DNA of 64,000 nt from Flavobacteriaceae bacterium MAR_2010_188 (GCA_900104375.1 LT629302.1:2940001-3004000), one strand, 5' to 3'; positions 6,586-16,310 are shown, numbered from the stretch's first letter. Program-made: numbers and translations. Notes: generated from the letters alone by a model not told the origin.

Positions 6586-8304
6586 CTAAATATTTTGTTT
6601 TTTCAATTCTTCAATTATATAATCCGAAGTTCTCCAAGAGAGCGCCAATATGGTCCAGGTCGGATTTTTATCTGCTTGTGATACAAAAGGCCCCGCATCT
6701 ACTATAAAAACATTATCCACATCGTGCAGCTGCTGATGCCTGTTTACAACTGAAGTCGTCTTATCATCACCCATACGTGTGGTGCCCACTTCATGAATAA
6801 TCCTTCCTGGCGCCAACAATCCGTAATCCTTATCTGCTCCTGGCTTATCGCCTAACGTTTCTCCTCCCATATTATGGATAATTTCTTCAAATGTATCTTG
6901 CATATGTTTGGCTTGGTTAACCTCTTGGTCGGTCCAGTTATAATGAAATCTTAGAACTGGTATTCCAAATTCATCGGTAGTGGTTGGGTCTATTTCGCAG
7001 TAATTATCCTTCATCGGAATAGATTCTCCTCGTCCAGACATTCCCATTACGGAGCCATAATATTTTTTAACGTCATCCCTCAAACTATTTCCATAACCTC
7101 CTGTTTGTGTTCCAAAGAATTTATTTAAGGAGTTAGGGTCAAATCCAAATCCATAGCTCGGCATTCCCATGCCTCCCCAAACTTCTATATGGTAACCTCG
7201 GGCAAAATCGAGTTTTTTATTGTCTAACCACCATGGTGTATAAACGTGCATACCTCCCACTCCGTCTTCATTATAGGTTTTTCTATTCATTAAATCCGGA
7301 ACGAAAGCTGATCGGCTCGCACCGGTAGAATCGTGAAGATATTTACCGACGTGATCACTACTGTTTCCAAGTCCGTTTGGATGCTGAGGGCTTTTAGAAT
7401 TAAGTAAAATCCTTGCGGTACTGCAAGCAGAGGCAGCCATAACTACCATCTTTCCTTTAAGTTGATATTCTTTTCGGTCCTCTTTATTGATATAAGATAC
7501 GCCGGTTGCTTTACCCTCGTCATTAGTCAAAACTTGGCGAACCATGGCATTTGTGAACAAATCTATTCGTCCACCATTTTTTTGTGCAGGAAATATTAAA
7601 CAAGTTCCAGCAGAAAAATCCGCGTACACACTACAAGCTCTATTGCATTGTCCGCAATAGAAACAAACTCCGCGGTCATTATTTATCTTCTTTGTAACCA
7701 TTGACATCCTAGAAGGGATAACCGGAACATTAGATTTTCGGGCTCCTTTTATATAAAAGAGCTCATGAAGTCTAGGTTTTGGTGGAGGAAGAAAAAATCC
7801 GTCTGGTTCGTTCGGAAGATTTTCTTTACTCCCAAATAGACCGATCAACTTATCTACCTTATCGTAATATGGCTTAACATCTTCATAACCGATGGGCCAA
7901 TTTTCACCTAGACCATCAATGCTTTTATGCTTAAAATCTCGTTCACTAAATCTTAATGAAATCCTTCCCCAGTGATTGGTTCTACCGCCCAACATTCTTG
8001 ATCTAAACCAATCGAATTTTGTACCGTTCTTTCTGGTATATGGTTCTCCATCGATATCCCAACCACCGTAAGCACTGTCAAATTCTCCAAAGTCACGAAC
8101 TGTCCCTGCTCCACGTCTAGGGGATTCCCAAGGCCATTTTAATTGCGTCATCTGTTTTGGATCGGCGGGGTCAAAAAATGGACCTGCCTCAACCACGGCT
8201 ATTTTTAATCCAGCTTCAGAAAGGATTTTTGTAGCCATACCGCCACCAGCTCCAGAACCTACGATTATGGCATCGTAGATTGTTGAGGATTCTTTTATTT
8301 GCAT
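6586..8304 (-). CDS. GMC oxidoreductase, FAD-glucose/gluconate dehydrogenase-like catalytic subunit
   Basis: FAD-dependent dehydrogenase of 572 residues. The N-terminal dinucleotide fold is VGSGAGGGMA (about 15-24). The FAD-contact segment GGRTNHWGR is near 106-114. The C-terminal GMC region has HEVGTTRMG and a substrate-site stretch NPTWTILAL. Four Cys (214, 217, 220, 224) sit in a C-x2-C-x2-C-x3-C cluster; 214, 220 and 224 have the spacing of the 3Fe-4S ligands in bacterial FAD-glucose dehydrogenase. It is paired with the subunit-3 gene 3 bp downstream. No cytochrome c subunit gene is adjacent, so the electron acceptor is unknown, and so is the sugar substrate. Confidence 0.9.
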   Translation of the reverse strand: MQIKESSTIYDAIIVGSGAGGGMATKILSEAGLKIAVVEAGPFFDPADPKQMTQLKWPWESPRRGAGTVRDFGEFDSAYGGWDIDGEPYTRKNGTKFDWFRSRMLGGRTNHWGRISLRFSERDFKHKSIDGLGENWPIGYEDVKPYYDKVDKLIGLFGSKENLPNEPDGFFLPPPKPRLHELFYIKGARKSNVPVIPSRMSMVTKKINNDRGVCFYCGQCNRACSVYADFSAGTCLIFPAQKNGGRIDLFTNAMVRQVLTNDEGKATGVSYINKEDRKEYQLKGKMVVMAASACSTARILLNSKSPQHPNGLGNSSDHVGKYLHDSTGASRSAFVPDLMNRKTYNEDGVGGMHVYTPWWLDNKKLDFARGYHIEVWGGMGMPSYGFGFDPNSLNKFFGTQTGGYGNSLRDDVKKYYGSVMGMSGRGESIPMKDNYCEIDPTTTDEFGIPVLRFHYNWTDQEVNQAKHMQDTFEEIIHNMGGETLGDKPGADKDYGLLAPGRIIHEVGTTRMGDDKTTSVVNRHQQLHDVDNVFIVDAGPFVSQADKNPTWTILALSWRTSDYIIEELKKQNI

Positions 8305-8390
8305 TGATTTGTGATATAAGAAAAGTTAGATTGTAAAATCTAAAGTACCAATTAATGGGGTTTAAGCAAAAATCTTTAACTACATTAATA

Positions 8391-8801
8391 TTAAGTTGAT
8401 TTTATTTCTTGGCAAAGTTCTATCAATACCCCATTGGTAGACTTAGGGTGAATAAAGGCAACTAGCTTATTATCTGCTCCGATTTTAGGACGTTCGGAGA
8501 GGACATTGAAACCTAAATTTTTTAGTCTGGCCATTTCCTCTTCAATATTATCTACCGCAAAGGCGATGTGATGAATGCCTTCTCCCCTGCTGTTTATAAA
8601 TTTTGCAATGGGGCTTTCTTCATTTGTAGCTTGAAGAAGTTCAATTTTATTCGGACCACTTTTAAAGAAAGAAGTGGTTACTGCTTCACTTTTAACCTCT
8701 TCAATTTTATAAGGTCCCTCTCCAAACAGACTTTCATAAATATCATTTGAAGCTTCTAAATCCTTGACTGCTATACCAATGTGTTCAATTTTATTCATCA
8801 T
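8391..8801 (-). CDS. mce: Methylmalonyl-CoA epimerase
   Basis: Interconverts (R)- and (S)-methylmalonyl-CoA in propionate/succinyl-CoA metabolism. The 136-residue protein belongs to the glyoxalase/VOC fold. It begins MNKIEHIGIAVKDLEAS, with a metal-ligand His in IEHIGIAV, another His in GIHHIAFAVD and a C-terminal Glu in GVLIELCQ, all typical of the epimerase. A start one codon later (MNKIEH) is equally possible. It is divergent from rbfA with its own -7 box. No mutase genes are in the window. Confidence 0.92.
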   Translation of the reverse strand: MMNKIEHIGIAVKDLEASNDIYESLFGEGPYKIEEVKSEAVTTSFFKSGPNKIELLQATNEESPIAKFINSRGEGIHHIAFAVDNIEEEMARLKNLGFNVLSERPKIGADNKLVAFIHPKSTNGVLIELCQEIKST

Positions 8802-8834
8802 TAAAGAGTTTTAGGTGGAAGCAAAGAATGTATC

Positions 8835-8842
8835 CAAAAATA
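8835..8842 (-). promoter_or_regulatory. -7 box (TATTTTTG) of mce
   Basis: Bacteroidota -7 element on the minus strand in the 74-bp mce/rbfA divergent spacer, 33 bases upstream of the mce start. Confidence 0.5.
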
Positions 8843-8863
8843 TAATTATCATCAAATATCCCC

Positions 8864-8871
8864 TATTTTTG
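8864..8871 (+). promoter_or_regulatory. -7 box (TATTTTTG) of rbfA, giving a leaderless transcript
   Basis: The element ends 4 bases before the rbfA ATG at 8876. With the usual distance from box to transcription start, the mRNA would begin at or next to the start codon. Confidence 0.5.
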
Positions 8872-8875
8872 CAAG

Positions 8876-9268
8876 ATGGAAACGAATAGACAGAAAAAAA
8901 TAAGCGGTATCATACAAGAAGATGTAGTAGATGTTCTGCAAGGAGCTGCCTCTCGCGGAGGTATGCAAGGTGTTTTAATTTCCGTTAGCAAAGTCAGCGT
9001 TACCACAGATTTATCCATCGCAAAAGTTTATCTGAGTATTTTCCCGAACGATAAGGCAAAGGAACTTTATAAAGGAATTACCTCGAATACTAAAACAATT
9101 CGGCACGAACTTGCACAACGGACCAGGCATCAATTAAGAAGAATGCCGGTGCTAGAATTTTACATCGACGACTCTTTAGAATATATAGACAGGATTGAAA
9201 AATCGCTAAAGGGCGAAAACGACCCAATTGAAAACCCCGACCTTTTAGAAAAACGTAAAAAATCGTAA
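8876..9268 (+). CDS. rbfA: Ribosome-binding factor A
   Basis: 30S maturation and cold-adaptation factor that binds 17S/16S rRNA near the 5' helix. At 130 residues it has the normal length and a KH-type fold. The start METNRQKKISGIIQEDVVDVLQ and the RMPVLEFYIDDSLEY segment near 97-111 are diagnostic. Its stop codon directly abuts the start of the downstream permease gene. The start codon lies immediately after a promoter box, suggesting a leaderless message. Confidence 0.96.
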   Translation: METNRQKKISGIIQEDVVDVLQGAASRGGMQGVLISVSKVSVTTDLSIAKVYLSIFPNDKAKELYKGITSNTKTIRHELAQRTRHQLRRMPVLEFYIDDSLEYIDRIEKSLKGENDPIENPDLLEKRKKS

Positions 9269-10471
9269 TTGAACGTAGCGCTATACATAGCCAAACGTTA
9301 TCTGTTCTCTAAAAGCAGCAACAACGCGATAAACATTATGACGTTTATCTCTGCTGCTGGAATCATCATTGCAGCTGCGGCTCTGTTCATTGTGCTTTCA
9401 GGATTTGCTGGACTCAAGGATTTTAGTCTTGAATTTTCTTCGTATGTGGATCCAGATTTAAAAGTTTCTCCTTTAAAGGGGAAATCATTTCAACTTCAGA
9501 AATCGAAGTTGGCTGAAATCGCCAAAATCGATGGGATTGAAGCCTTTACCCAAATGATTGAAGAACGCGTTATCTTAGAAGTAGACAACAAAAGACAAAT
9601 TGTTACGCTACGAGGCGTGGATTCTAATTACACCAAAGTCACCAACATAGATTCAATGATATTTTACGGTTCTTGGTTAATGCCCAAGACAAACCAATTG
9701 GTTGCCGGTAGAGGCGTTGCCAACAATCTGTCATTTGGAGTGTTAGACTTTACCAAGCAATTGGTGGTCTACGTTCCAAAACCTGGGAAAGGCCAAATTA
9801 CCTCGGTTAGGGGAGCTTTTAGGAGTATTTCCGCTGTAAATATTGGGGTGTTTTCGGTGAATGAAGATTTAGATCAAGATGTCATTTACGCTGATATTTC
9901 TACCGCCAAATATTTGATGGATTATGATGAAAACACTGTTTCTTCAATAGAATTTAAGCTGAAGGATTCCGCAAATGAAGAGCAAGTTCGTACACAGCTC
10001 TTGGAAGTTTTTGATGAAAACATTCAAGTAAAAAACAGAGCCGAGCTCAACGATTCGCTCTACAAAATGTTAAACACCGAGAACATGGCGGTCTATCTCA
10101 TATTCACCCTGGTAATAATCATTGCGCTATTTAATGTGATCGGAGCTTTAATCATGATGATTTTAGATAAAAAAGAATCATTAAATACCTTGTTCAATCT
10201 AGGAACAACCACCCAACAGATAAGGAAAATATTCTTTCTTCAAGGAAGTTTAATGACCGTTTTAGGTGGAATAATTGGAACTTTTCTGGGATTATTGCTG
10301 GTATTTCTTCAACAGCAATTTGCAATGGTAATGATTACTCCATCCCTGCCCTATCCGGTTACTATCACGCTTTTCAACTTAATAATTGTATTGGTGACTA
10401 TTTTTGTATTAGGGATTTTAGCGTCGAAAGTAGCTTCTGCGAGAATTACTAAAAATCTGGTTAGTAGTTAG
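9269..10471 (+). CDS. FtsX/LolC-LolE-type ABC transporter permease
   Basis: Inner-membrane permease of 400 residues in the LolC/LolE/MacB family, likely involved in releasing lipoproteins toward the outer membrane. It has one N-terminal membrane helix (about 24-48), a large periplasmic domain (about 50-260) and three C-terminal helices (about 270-395). The KSSNNAINIMTFISA segment near the N-terminus is typical of Bacteroidota members. Translation must start at TTG (9269), which directly follows the rbfA stop TAA. No later ATG precedes the conserved IAKRYLFSKSSNNAIN segment, which favours the TTG start. No ATPase partner is adjacent. Confidence 0.87.
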   Translation: MNVALYIAKRYLFSKSSNNAINIMTFISAAGIIIAAAALFIVLSGFAGLKDFSLEFSSYVDPDLKVSPLKGKSFQLQKSKLAEIAKIDGIEAFTQMIEERVILEVDNKRQIVTLRGVDSNYTKVTNIDSMIFYGSWLMPKTNQLVAGRGVANNLSFGVLDFTKQLVVYVPKPGKGQITSVRGAFRSISAVNIGVFSVNEDLDQDVIYADISTAKYLMDYDENTVSSIEFKLKDSANEEQVRTQLLEVFDENIQVKNRAELNDSLYKMLNTENMAVYLIFTLVIIIALFNVIGALIMMILDKKESLNTLFNLGTTTQQIRKIFFLQGSLMTVLGGIIGTFLGLLLVFLQQQFAMVMITPSLPYPVTITLFNLIIVLVTIFVLGILASKVASARITKNLVSS

Positions 10472-10549
10472 TTTTTGGTTTTTGGTTTTTGGTCGAATAT
10501 CAAATTTAAATCCTAACTCATAAAGCATCAACTACTCCCTCATAACCCT

Positions 10550-11548
10550 CTAGACCACTACAAATTCATAACCAGCAAACTGTTCTAAGACCTCATCAAA
10601 GGCTTCAAAAACATCTTTGGACTCATCGCTGGTGACCATCTTCATTCTATATGGTTTAAAATCTGGAATACCTTTAAAATAATTGGTGTAATGTCTACGG
10701 GTTTCAAAAACACCGAGCTGTTCACCTTTCCAATCGATTGCCATTTGAAGGTGTCGTCTAGCGGCATCAACCCTATCTTCAATTCCAATGGCAGCAAGAT
10801 GTTCTCCTGTTTTGAAAAAATGCTTCACTTGTTTAAAAAACCATGGATTGCCAATGGTTGCGCGACCTATCATTGCGCCATCAAGACCATATTCATCTCT
10901 CATCTCAACCGCTTTTTCAGGGGTATCAACATCGCCATTGCCAAACACGGGTATGTGCATCCGTGGATTGTTTTTAACCTGAGCAATTGGCCTCCAGTCG
11001 GCAGAGCCTTTATACATCTGAGCTCTGGTTCTACCGTGGATGGCGATTGCCTTGCATCCAACATCTTGTAGTCGTTCTGCAACATCAACAATCTTAATGG
11101 AATCGTGATCCCAACCCAGCCTAGTTTTAACGGTAACCGGAATATTAGTTCGCTTCACCATTTCGGCGGTTAGCTGCTCCATTAAACAGATATCCTTTAA
11201 TATTCCCGCTCCCGCACCCTTGCTAACTACTTTTTTTACAGGACATCCAAAATTAATATCGATAATATCTGGATTGGATTTTTCAACAATATCAATTGTT
11301 TGAAGCATGCTCTCCATATTTGCCCCAAAAATCTGAATACCAACCGGCCGCTCCTTTTCGTAGATATCTAACTTCATCATGCTTTTGGCAGCATCCCTTA
11401 TAAGGCCTTCACTAGAAATAAATTCAGTGTACACCACATCTGCCCCCTGTTCTTTGCATAATGCGCGAAAAGGCGGGTCGCTAACGTCCTCCATAGGAGC
11501 TAGTAACAGTGGAAAATCATTAAGTTCTATGTCGCCAATTTTAACCAA
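10550..11548 (-). CDS. dusB: tRNA-dihydrouridine synthase
   Basis: FMN-dependent enzyme that reduces uridine to dihydrouridine in the tRNA D-loop. The 332-residue protein starts with LLAPMEDVSDPPFRALC, has the catalytic Cys102 in INFGCPVKK and the FMN-phosphate segment IPVFGNGDVDTPEKA followed by GAMIGRATIGNPWFF. This is the DusB-like branch common in flavobacteria; the exact position modified is inferred. It is transcribed alone, with a box at 11571-11578. Confidence 0.94.
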   Translation of the reverse strand: MVKIGDIELNDFPLLLAPMEDVSDPPFRALCKEQGADVVYTEFISSEGLIRDAAKSMMKLDIYEKERPVGIQIFGANMESMLQTIDIVEKSNPDIIDINFGCPVKKVVSKGAGAGILKDICLMEQLTAEMVKRTNIPVTVKTRLGWDHDSIKIVDVAERLQDVGCKAIAIHGRTRAQMYKGSADWRPIAQVKNNPRMHIPVFGNGDVDTPEKAVEMRDEYGLDGAMIGRATIGNPWFFKQVKHFFKTGEHLAAIGIEDRVDAARRHLQMAIDWKGEQLGVFETRRHYTNYFKGIPDFKPYRMKMVTSDESKDVFEAFDEVLEQFAGYEFVVV

Positions 11549-11570
11549 TGGTACAGAATTTTATATAGCG

Positions 11571-11578
11571 CAAAATTA
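11571..11578 (-). promoter_or_regulatory. -7 box (TAATTTTG) of the dihydrouridine synthase gene
   Basis: TAnnTTTG match on the minus strand, 22 bases upstream of the start codon. Confidence 0.45.
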
Positions 11579-11658
11579 GAGAATATTAATCGGGAAAGAA
11601 AATATGGGATAAATGCTGAAAATTCCGGCCTTAATTATGGTGGGAGAAAATATTAATG

Positions 11659-14076
11659 TCAATCTTGTTCTTGCTCCTTTTTAAAGCGATCATTTTCTTC
11701 GGTAGTAATTTCTCTTTCATTAGATTTTAGTTTAGTGTTACCAAAGTTATACCTAAATCCTAAAGAGACATTTCGGTTGTCCGCATCAGTATCATAAATA
11801 TTATACTGGTTTAAATATCTAGTAGTAGTTTTTATGTCAGCCATATTAAAAAGATCGCTCGCGGTTAACGTCAAGGTGCCTTTACCTTTGAGAATTGTTT
11901 TTGTAATAGATAATTCGGTTAAAAGAATGTCGTTAAGTACAGATAAACCAGTAACTGATTTGCTAAGATAAATTGCGTCGAAACTTAGATTTAGACTATT
12001 GTCTTTTAAAAAACTGTAAGCGCTATAAACATTGCTGTAGTTGCTCCAGCGGTCAATTTTTACATTATTGGCTTCAAATGCATTTTCTTCAGTAATTTTG
12101 AAAAATGAAGTTACCGCGTAGACATACCACCTATCACTTATATTGAAATTTACTTCTGCGTCAAAGCCATATTCAACAAATTTGTCTAAGTTCACTGGTG
12201 TAAAATAAATGATATTGGTTTCGTTGTTCTGTCTTGGCAATTCATATATCTGCCCATCCTTATTTTTGTAATAGGCTTCTAAGGTTAGTAAATCAAATAG
12301 ACGGCTTCCTACCACATATTTGTCCTCCAAAATAGGTTTAAGATCAGGATTACCAGTTACCACAATATTTTCATTTAGGTAAAAGCTAAAAGGATTTAGC
12401 GAGGTATAGCTAGGTCTTTGTATGCTGCGTTTGTAATTGGTATAAATGTTAAATTTGTCTGTTATTTGATAAAGTATACTAGCATTTGGAAACCATTCTA
12501 AATACTCTCGCTCATTGGTAACGTCATTCAACATTGAAACTCCGGCTAAATCAGTGTTTTCTAACCTCAGACCAATATTTAGACTAAATCTTTTCCATTC
12601 TTGACTTAGGTTTGCATATGCCGAAGCAATTTTTTCATCATATTGGAAATCGTTGGTATTATCTCGATTAAGGATTTCAGAACCATTTACGATATCATTT
12701 CTGCTAATGTCGCTTTCAGTTTTAATAAAGCTGAATTTCCCGCCGGTTTCAAAGTTTGAAGATTCACTAAATGGAGTTGAAAAGTCTAATTTCGAAGAAT
12801 AAATTCGTGTATTCTGATTATTATCCGTCTTGAATCTTGATGAATTTTGGTACATTTTATCCCCATCAAAAAAATCGCTATCTACCAACTGCACTCTATT
12901 ATAGTCGTAAAATGTGATATTAGCATTATAGGAAAGCTTTCCTTTTTTCCTTAGCTCGTGAATGTAATCTAAATCGTAAATTAACGTGTGTTTTTTGTCT
13001 CTCGATAGGTTATAAGCATTAAAGCTTGATAAGAATTGCCCCGAGTCATCGGTGATTTCAGTGCTATTATTGATTTTATATTTAAAATATGGCACAAAAA
13101 GCATGGAGGAAGAAAGAATCAACGTATTTCTATCATCAAAGTAAGTATCGTAATTAAGGTTTATACTGTGGTTCTCAGACCAAATGTTTCTCCCAATATC
13201 GGAAGACCAAATTTCATCCACATTATTATTTTGGTCTAGGTAATAAACCATATCATCATTATCCCGATTGATTTTATCCTTTGTAAAGCTATAAGTTATG
13301 CCGATATTGGATTTTTTACTCTTAAAAAAATGGCTTGTAGAACCATTGTATTGGGGAAAAACTCCCTGGGTGTATTTTGCAAAAACATCACCTCTATAAC
13401 CAGCCACCAAATTTTTAGACATTATGATATTGATTACAGCGCCACTACTTGCATCATAACTGGCAGGTGGATTGGTAATAATCTCTATAGATTGGATGCT
13501 ATTTGCTGGCGCACTTTCTAATAACGCCGTTAATTCTGAAGAGGAAAGCTGAACTTTTCGGTTGTTTATGTAAACATCAGCTCTAGAGTTTTTAATCTTA
13601 ATATCGCCATCCATCACCACTAAGCTTGGTGTACTTTTTAAAAGTTGTAAAATACTTCCTTCTATTAGCGCAGTGCTGGCAACATTAAAAGTTAAGCGAT
13701 CTGGCTTTTTGGTAAGGGTAGGTCTTTTGACCAAAATATTAACTTCATCCAAATCTTCTGAAGTTTCAGATATCATTAAATTACCGACATTTAAATTTTC
13801 ATCGACCACAATTGACCTCTGTAGGGCTTCATAACCCAAATAAGATACACTGATAATGTAACTGTCTTTGTCTACCTTGTTGAAAATGAAGCCTCCATCT
13901 TCTTCTGTTGAAGTACCCGCAACTACTGTAGAATCTACTTCTTTAAGCAATAAAATATTAGCGTAGGCAACACCATTGTTGCTTTGATCAACGACTCGAC
14001 CATTCACTAAATATTGCTGTGAGAAGAGCTGGGTAGTACACAAGCAAACGGTGATGTAAAATATCCGTAAGAACAA
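11659..14076 (-). CDS. Outer-membrane beta-barrel (TonB-dependent receptor-like) protein
   Basis: An 805-residue outer-membrane receptor. It has a signal peptide (about 1-19, ending LFSQQ), then a carboxypeptidase-regulatory-like beta-sandwich (about 22-105: VNGRVVDQSNNGVAYANILL). A plug-like segment follows (about 120-215: RADVYINNRKVQLSSSEL, IEIITNPPASYDASSGAVINI), then a long barrel ending in a C-terminal strand and a charged tail. This is the outer-membrane beta-barrel family related to TonB-dependent receptors and common in Bacteroidota. The substrate is unknown; no SusD-like or transport partner is adjacent. It is flanked by a 383-bp non-coding stretch upstream. Confidence 0.88.
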   Translation of the reverse strand: MFLRIFYITVCLCTTQLFSQQYLVNGRVVDQSNNGVAYANILLLKEVDSTVVAGTSTEEDGGFIFNKVDKDSYIISVSYLGYEALQRSIVVDENLNVGNLMISETSEDLDEVNILVKRPTLTKKPDRLTFNVASTALIEGSILQLLKSTPSLVVMDGDIKIKNSRADVYINNRKVQLSSSELTALLESAPANSIQSIEIITNPPASYDASSGAVINIIMSKNLVAGYRGDVFAKYTQGVFPQYNGSTSHFFKSKKSNIGITYSFTKDKINRDNDDMVYYLDQNNNVDEIWSSDIGRNIWSENHSINLNYDTYFDDRNTLILSSSMLFVPYFKYKINNSTEITDDSGQFLSSFNAYNLSRDKKHTLIYDLDYIHELRKKGKLSYNANITFYDYNRVQLVDSDFFDGDKMYQNSSRFKTDNNQNTRIYSSKLDFSTPFSESSNFETGGKFSFIKTESDISRNDIVNGSEILNRDNTNDFQYDEKIASAYANLSQEWKRFSLNIGLRLENTDLAGVSMLNDVTNEREYLEWFPNASILYQITDKFNIYTNYKRSIQRPSYTSLNPFSFYLNENIVVTGNPDLKPILEDKYVVGSRLFDLLTLEAYYKNKDGQIYELPRQNNETNIIYFTPVNLDKFVEYGFDAEVNFNISDRWYVYAVTSFFKITEENAFEANNVKIDRWSNYSNVYSAYSFLKDNSLNLSFDAIYLSKSVTGLSVLNDILLTELSITKTILKGKGTLTLTASDLFNMADIKTTTRYLNQYNIYDTDADNRNVSLGFRYNFGNTKLKSNEREITTEENDRFKKEQEQD

Positions 14077-14331
14077 AAAGGTCTGGTTTAGAGTCGCAAT
14101 ATAAGATTTTGTTTAAACTTAAAACTACGGTTTTTCCTTACTTCGATAAGATGCTTCCATGTTTTTATATTATTGTTGTCCGGTAACATTTTACGATACC
14201 CAAAGTGCAAGTAATGGTCTTTTCCATCCTAGTTGTTATTCTAGGGCTTGCTTTCCAAAAAATGCCACGTAGTAGTATTATAACGCTGGTTCTTGAAAAC
14301 AACTGTATGATTTTCAGTTATTTAAAATAAA

Positions 14332-14352
14332 GTCTTATGTCTTATGTCTTAT
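14332..14352. repeat. Three tandem GTCTTAT heptamers
   Basis: Perfect 3 x 7-bp tandem repeat about 110 bases upstream of lepA; a degenerate copy follows at about 14365-14376. Such short repeats may vary by slippage. Confidence 0.8.
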
Positions 14353-14423
14353 AGAGCAGCGTTCTTATGTCTTTAACCGGACATTCATGTTTTTATATAT
14401 TCTCTTTAGCTTAATAATTCAAT

Positions 14424-14431
14424 TATATTTG
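14424..14431 (+). promoter_or_regulatory. -7 box (TATATTTG) of lepA
   Basis: Bacteroidota -7 element, 28 bases upstream of the lepA ATG. A ribosome-binding-like GAGGAG lies between it and the start. Confidence 0.55.
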
Positions 14432-14459
14432 CATTTCCTAAGCTGAGGAGTTCAACGCT

Positions 14460-16256
14460 ATGAAAAACATAAGAAACTTTTGTATAATCGCGCATATTGA
14501 CCACGGCAAGAGCACCTTGGCCGACCGTCTGTTAGACTTTACCGGTAGTGTTACCGATAGGGAAAAACAAGACCAGCTGCTCGATAACATGGATTTGGAG
14601 AGAGAGCGCGGCATTACTATTAAGTCCCATGCAATACAAATGGACTATTTTTATAAAGGTGAACAATATGTATTGAACCTCATCGACACTCCTGGCCACG
14701 TGGATTTTTCGTATGAAGTTTCCCGTTCTATCGCTGCCTGCGAAGGTGCGTTGTTAGTTGTAGATGCTGCTCAGAGCATTCAGGCTCAGACTATTTCTAA
14801 CTTATATCTGGCTTTAGAAAATGATCTGGAAATCATTCCGGTGCTTAATAAAATAGATTTGCCTAGCGCAAGTCCAGAAGAAGTTAAAGACGATATTGTT
14901 GACCTTTTAGGTTGCGATGTAGATGATATTATTCCCGCAAGCGCTAAAACCGGTATTGGGATTGAGGAGATTCTTTCTGCAATTATAGAGAGAATTCCGG
15001 CTCCAAAAGGCAATATAGACGAGCCTCTGCAGGCTTTAATCTTTGATTCTGTTTACAATCCTTTTAGAGGTGTAGAAACTTATTTTAGGGTGAAAAATGG
15101 TATCATCAAAAAAAATCAGCTTATAAAATTTATAGCCACCGGCAACACTTATAATGCAGACGAAGTAGGGACTTTAAAGCTAAAGCAAGTTCCTAAAAAT
15201 GAAATTAGGGCTGGAGATGTAGGTTATTTGATTACCGGTATCAAAGAAGCGAAAGAAGTAAAAGTTGGGGACACCATTACCGATGCAAAAAACCCAACAA
15301 CTAACCCGATTAGCGGATACGAAAACGTAAAACCGATGGTTTTTGCTGGTATTTACCCCGTCGACACCGAAGATTACGAGGAATTAAGATCATCAATGGA
15401 AAAGCTTCAACTTAACGATGCTTCTTTGGTATTTACTCCAGAAAGTTCAGCCGCTCTAGGTTTTGGATTTAGATGTGGTTTCCTTGGGATGCTTCATATG
15501 GAAATTATCCAAGAGCGTTTGGAGCGTGAATTCGATATGACCGTAATTACAACCGTTCCTAACGTTTCCTACCATGCCTTCACTCATAAAAATACAGACG
15601 AACCGATTATTGTAAACAATCCTACCGATCTGCCAGAACCTTCAAGTTTAAACAGGGTAGAAGAGCCATATATCAAAGCGACCATCATCACCAAGTCTGA
15701 CTACGTGGGCAATGTGATGTCTCTTTGTATCGAAAAAAGAGGAATTATAACCAACCAAACTTATCTTACTACGGAAAGAGTTGAATTAACCTTTGATATG
15801 CCTTTAGCAGAAATTGTGTTCGATTTTTACGATCGTTTAAAAACAGTTTCAAGAGGTTATGCTTCGTTTGATTATTCACCGATAGGTTTAAGAGCTTCAA
15901 AATTAGTTAGGGTAGATATTTTGCTGAATGCACAGCCGGTGGATGCATTGTCCGCCCTTATTCATGCCGACAACGCTTACCACATCGGAAAAAAGATGTG
16001 CGAAAAGTTGAAGGAGTTAATTCCGCGTCAGCAATTCGATATTCCTATACAAGCAGCAATTGGGGCCAAGATTATTTCTCGTGAAACCATTAAGGCTTTA
16101 AGAAAAGACGTTACCGCAAAATGTTATGGTGGTGATATTTCCCGTAAGAGGAAACTTTTAGAAAAGCAGAAAAAAGGTAAAAAGAGAATGAGACAAGTCG
16201 GGAATGTTGAAATTCCGCAGGAAGCTTTTATGGCGGTCCTTAAATTGAACGACTAG
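14460..16256 (+). CDS. lepA: Elongation factor 4 (LepA)
   Basis: Ribosome-associated translational GTPase that acts on elongating or assembling ribosomes. The 598-residue protein has the standard length. The GTP-binding motifs are clear: [10 protein letters not shown] (G1), RGITIKSH (G2 region), DTPGHVDF (G3), NKIDLP (G4) and SAKTG (G5). EF-G-like domains II, III and V follow, and the LepA-specific C-terminal domain ends with the basic [18 protein letters not shown]. It is preceded by a purine-rich ribosome-binding site and a -7 box. It is monocistronic; the next gene is convergent. Confidence 0.98.
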   Translation: MKNIRNFCIIAHIDHGKSTLADRLLDFTGSVTDREKQDQLLDNMDLERERGITIKSHAIQMDYFYKGEQYVLNLIDTPGHVDFSYEVSRSIAACEGALLVVDAAQSIQAQTISNLYLALENDLEIIPVLNKIDLPSASPEEVKDDIVDLLGCDVDDIIPASAKTGIGIEEILSAIIERIPAPKGNIDEPLQALIFDSVYNPFRGVETYFRVKNGIIKKNQLIKFIATGNTYNADEVGTLKLKQVPKNEIRAGDVGYLITGIKEAKEVKVGDTITDAKNPTTNPISGYENVKPMVFAGIYPVDTEDYEELRSSMEKLQLNDASLVFTPESSAALGFGFRCGFLGMLHMEIIQERLEREFDMTVITTVPNVSYHAFTHKNTDEPIIVNNPTDLPEPSSLNRVEEPYIKATIITKSDYVGNVMSLCIEKRGIITNQTYLTTERVELTFDMPLAEIVFDFYDRLKTVSRGYASFDYSPIGLRASKLVRVDILLNAQPVDALSALIHADNAYHIGKKMCEKLKELIPRQQFDIPIQAAIGAKIISRETIKALRKDVTAKCYGGDISRKRKLLEKQKKGKKRMRQVGNVEIPQEAFMAVLKLND

Positions 16257-16310
16257 TATTTTTTCATTTACTTTATCAAGACGAGTCCATTTTTTGACCT
16301 GGTGTATTGG

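Larger units (their letters stand above)
14077..14459. other. Non-coding stretch between receptor gene and lepA, with heptamer repeats
   Basis: Holds the divergent promoters. No small gene or structured RNA is recognisable. It contains three tandem copies of GTCTTAT (14332-14352) with a fourth partial copy near 14366, and a 13-bp direct repeat CATGTTTTTATAT at 14158-14170 and 14386-14398. Confidence 0.6.

Noticed and set aside
10470-10496. Short GTTTTTG tandem repeat after the permease gene
   Set aside because: Simple T-rich slippage repeat with no associated hairpin or gene.
14695-14704. CACGTG inside lepA
   Set aside because: It encodes the invariant GHVD of the G3 motif and lacks the flanking bases of parS.
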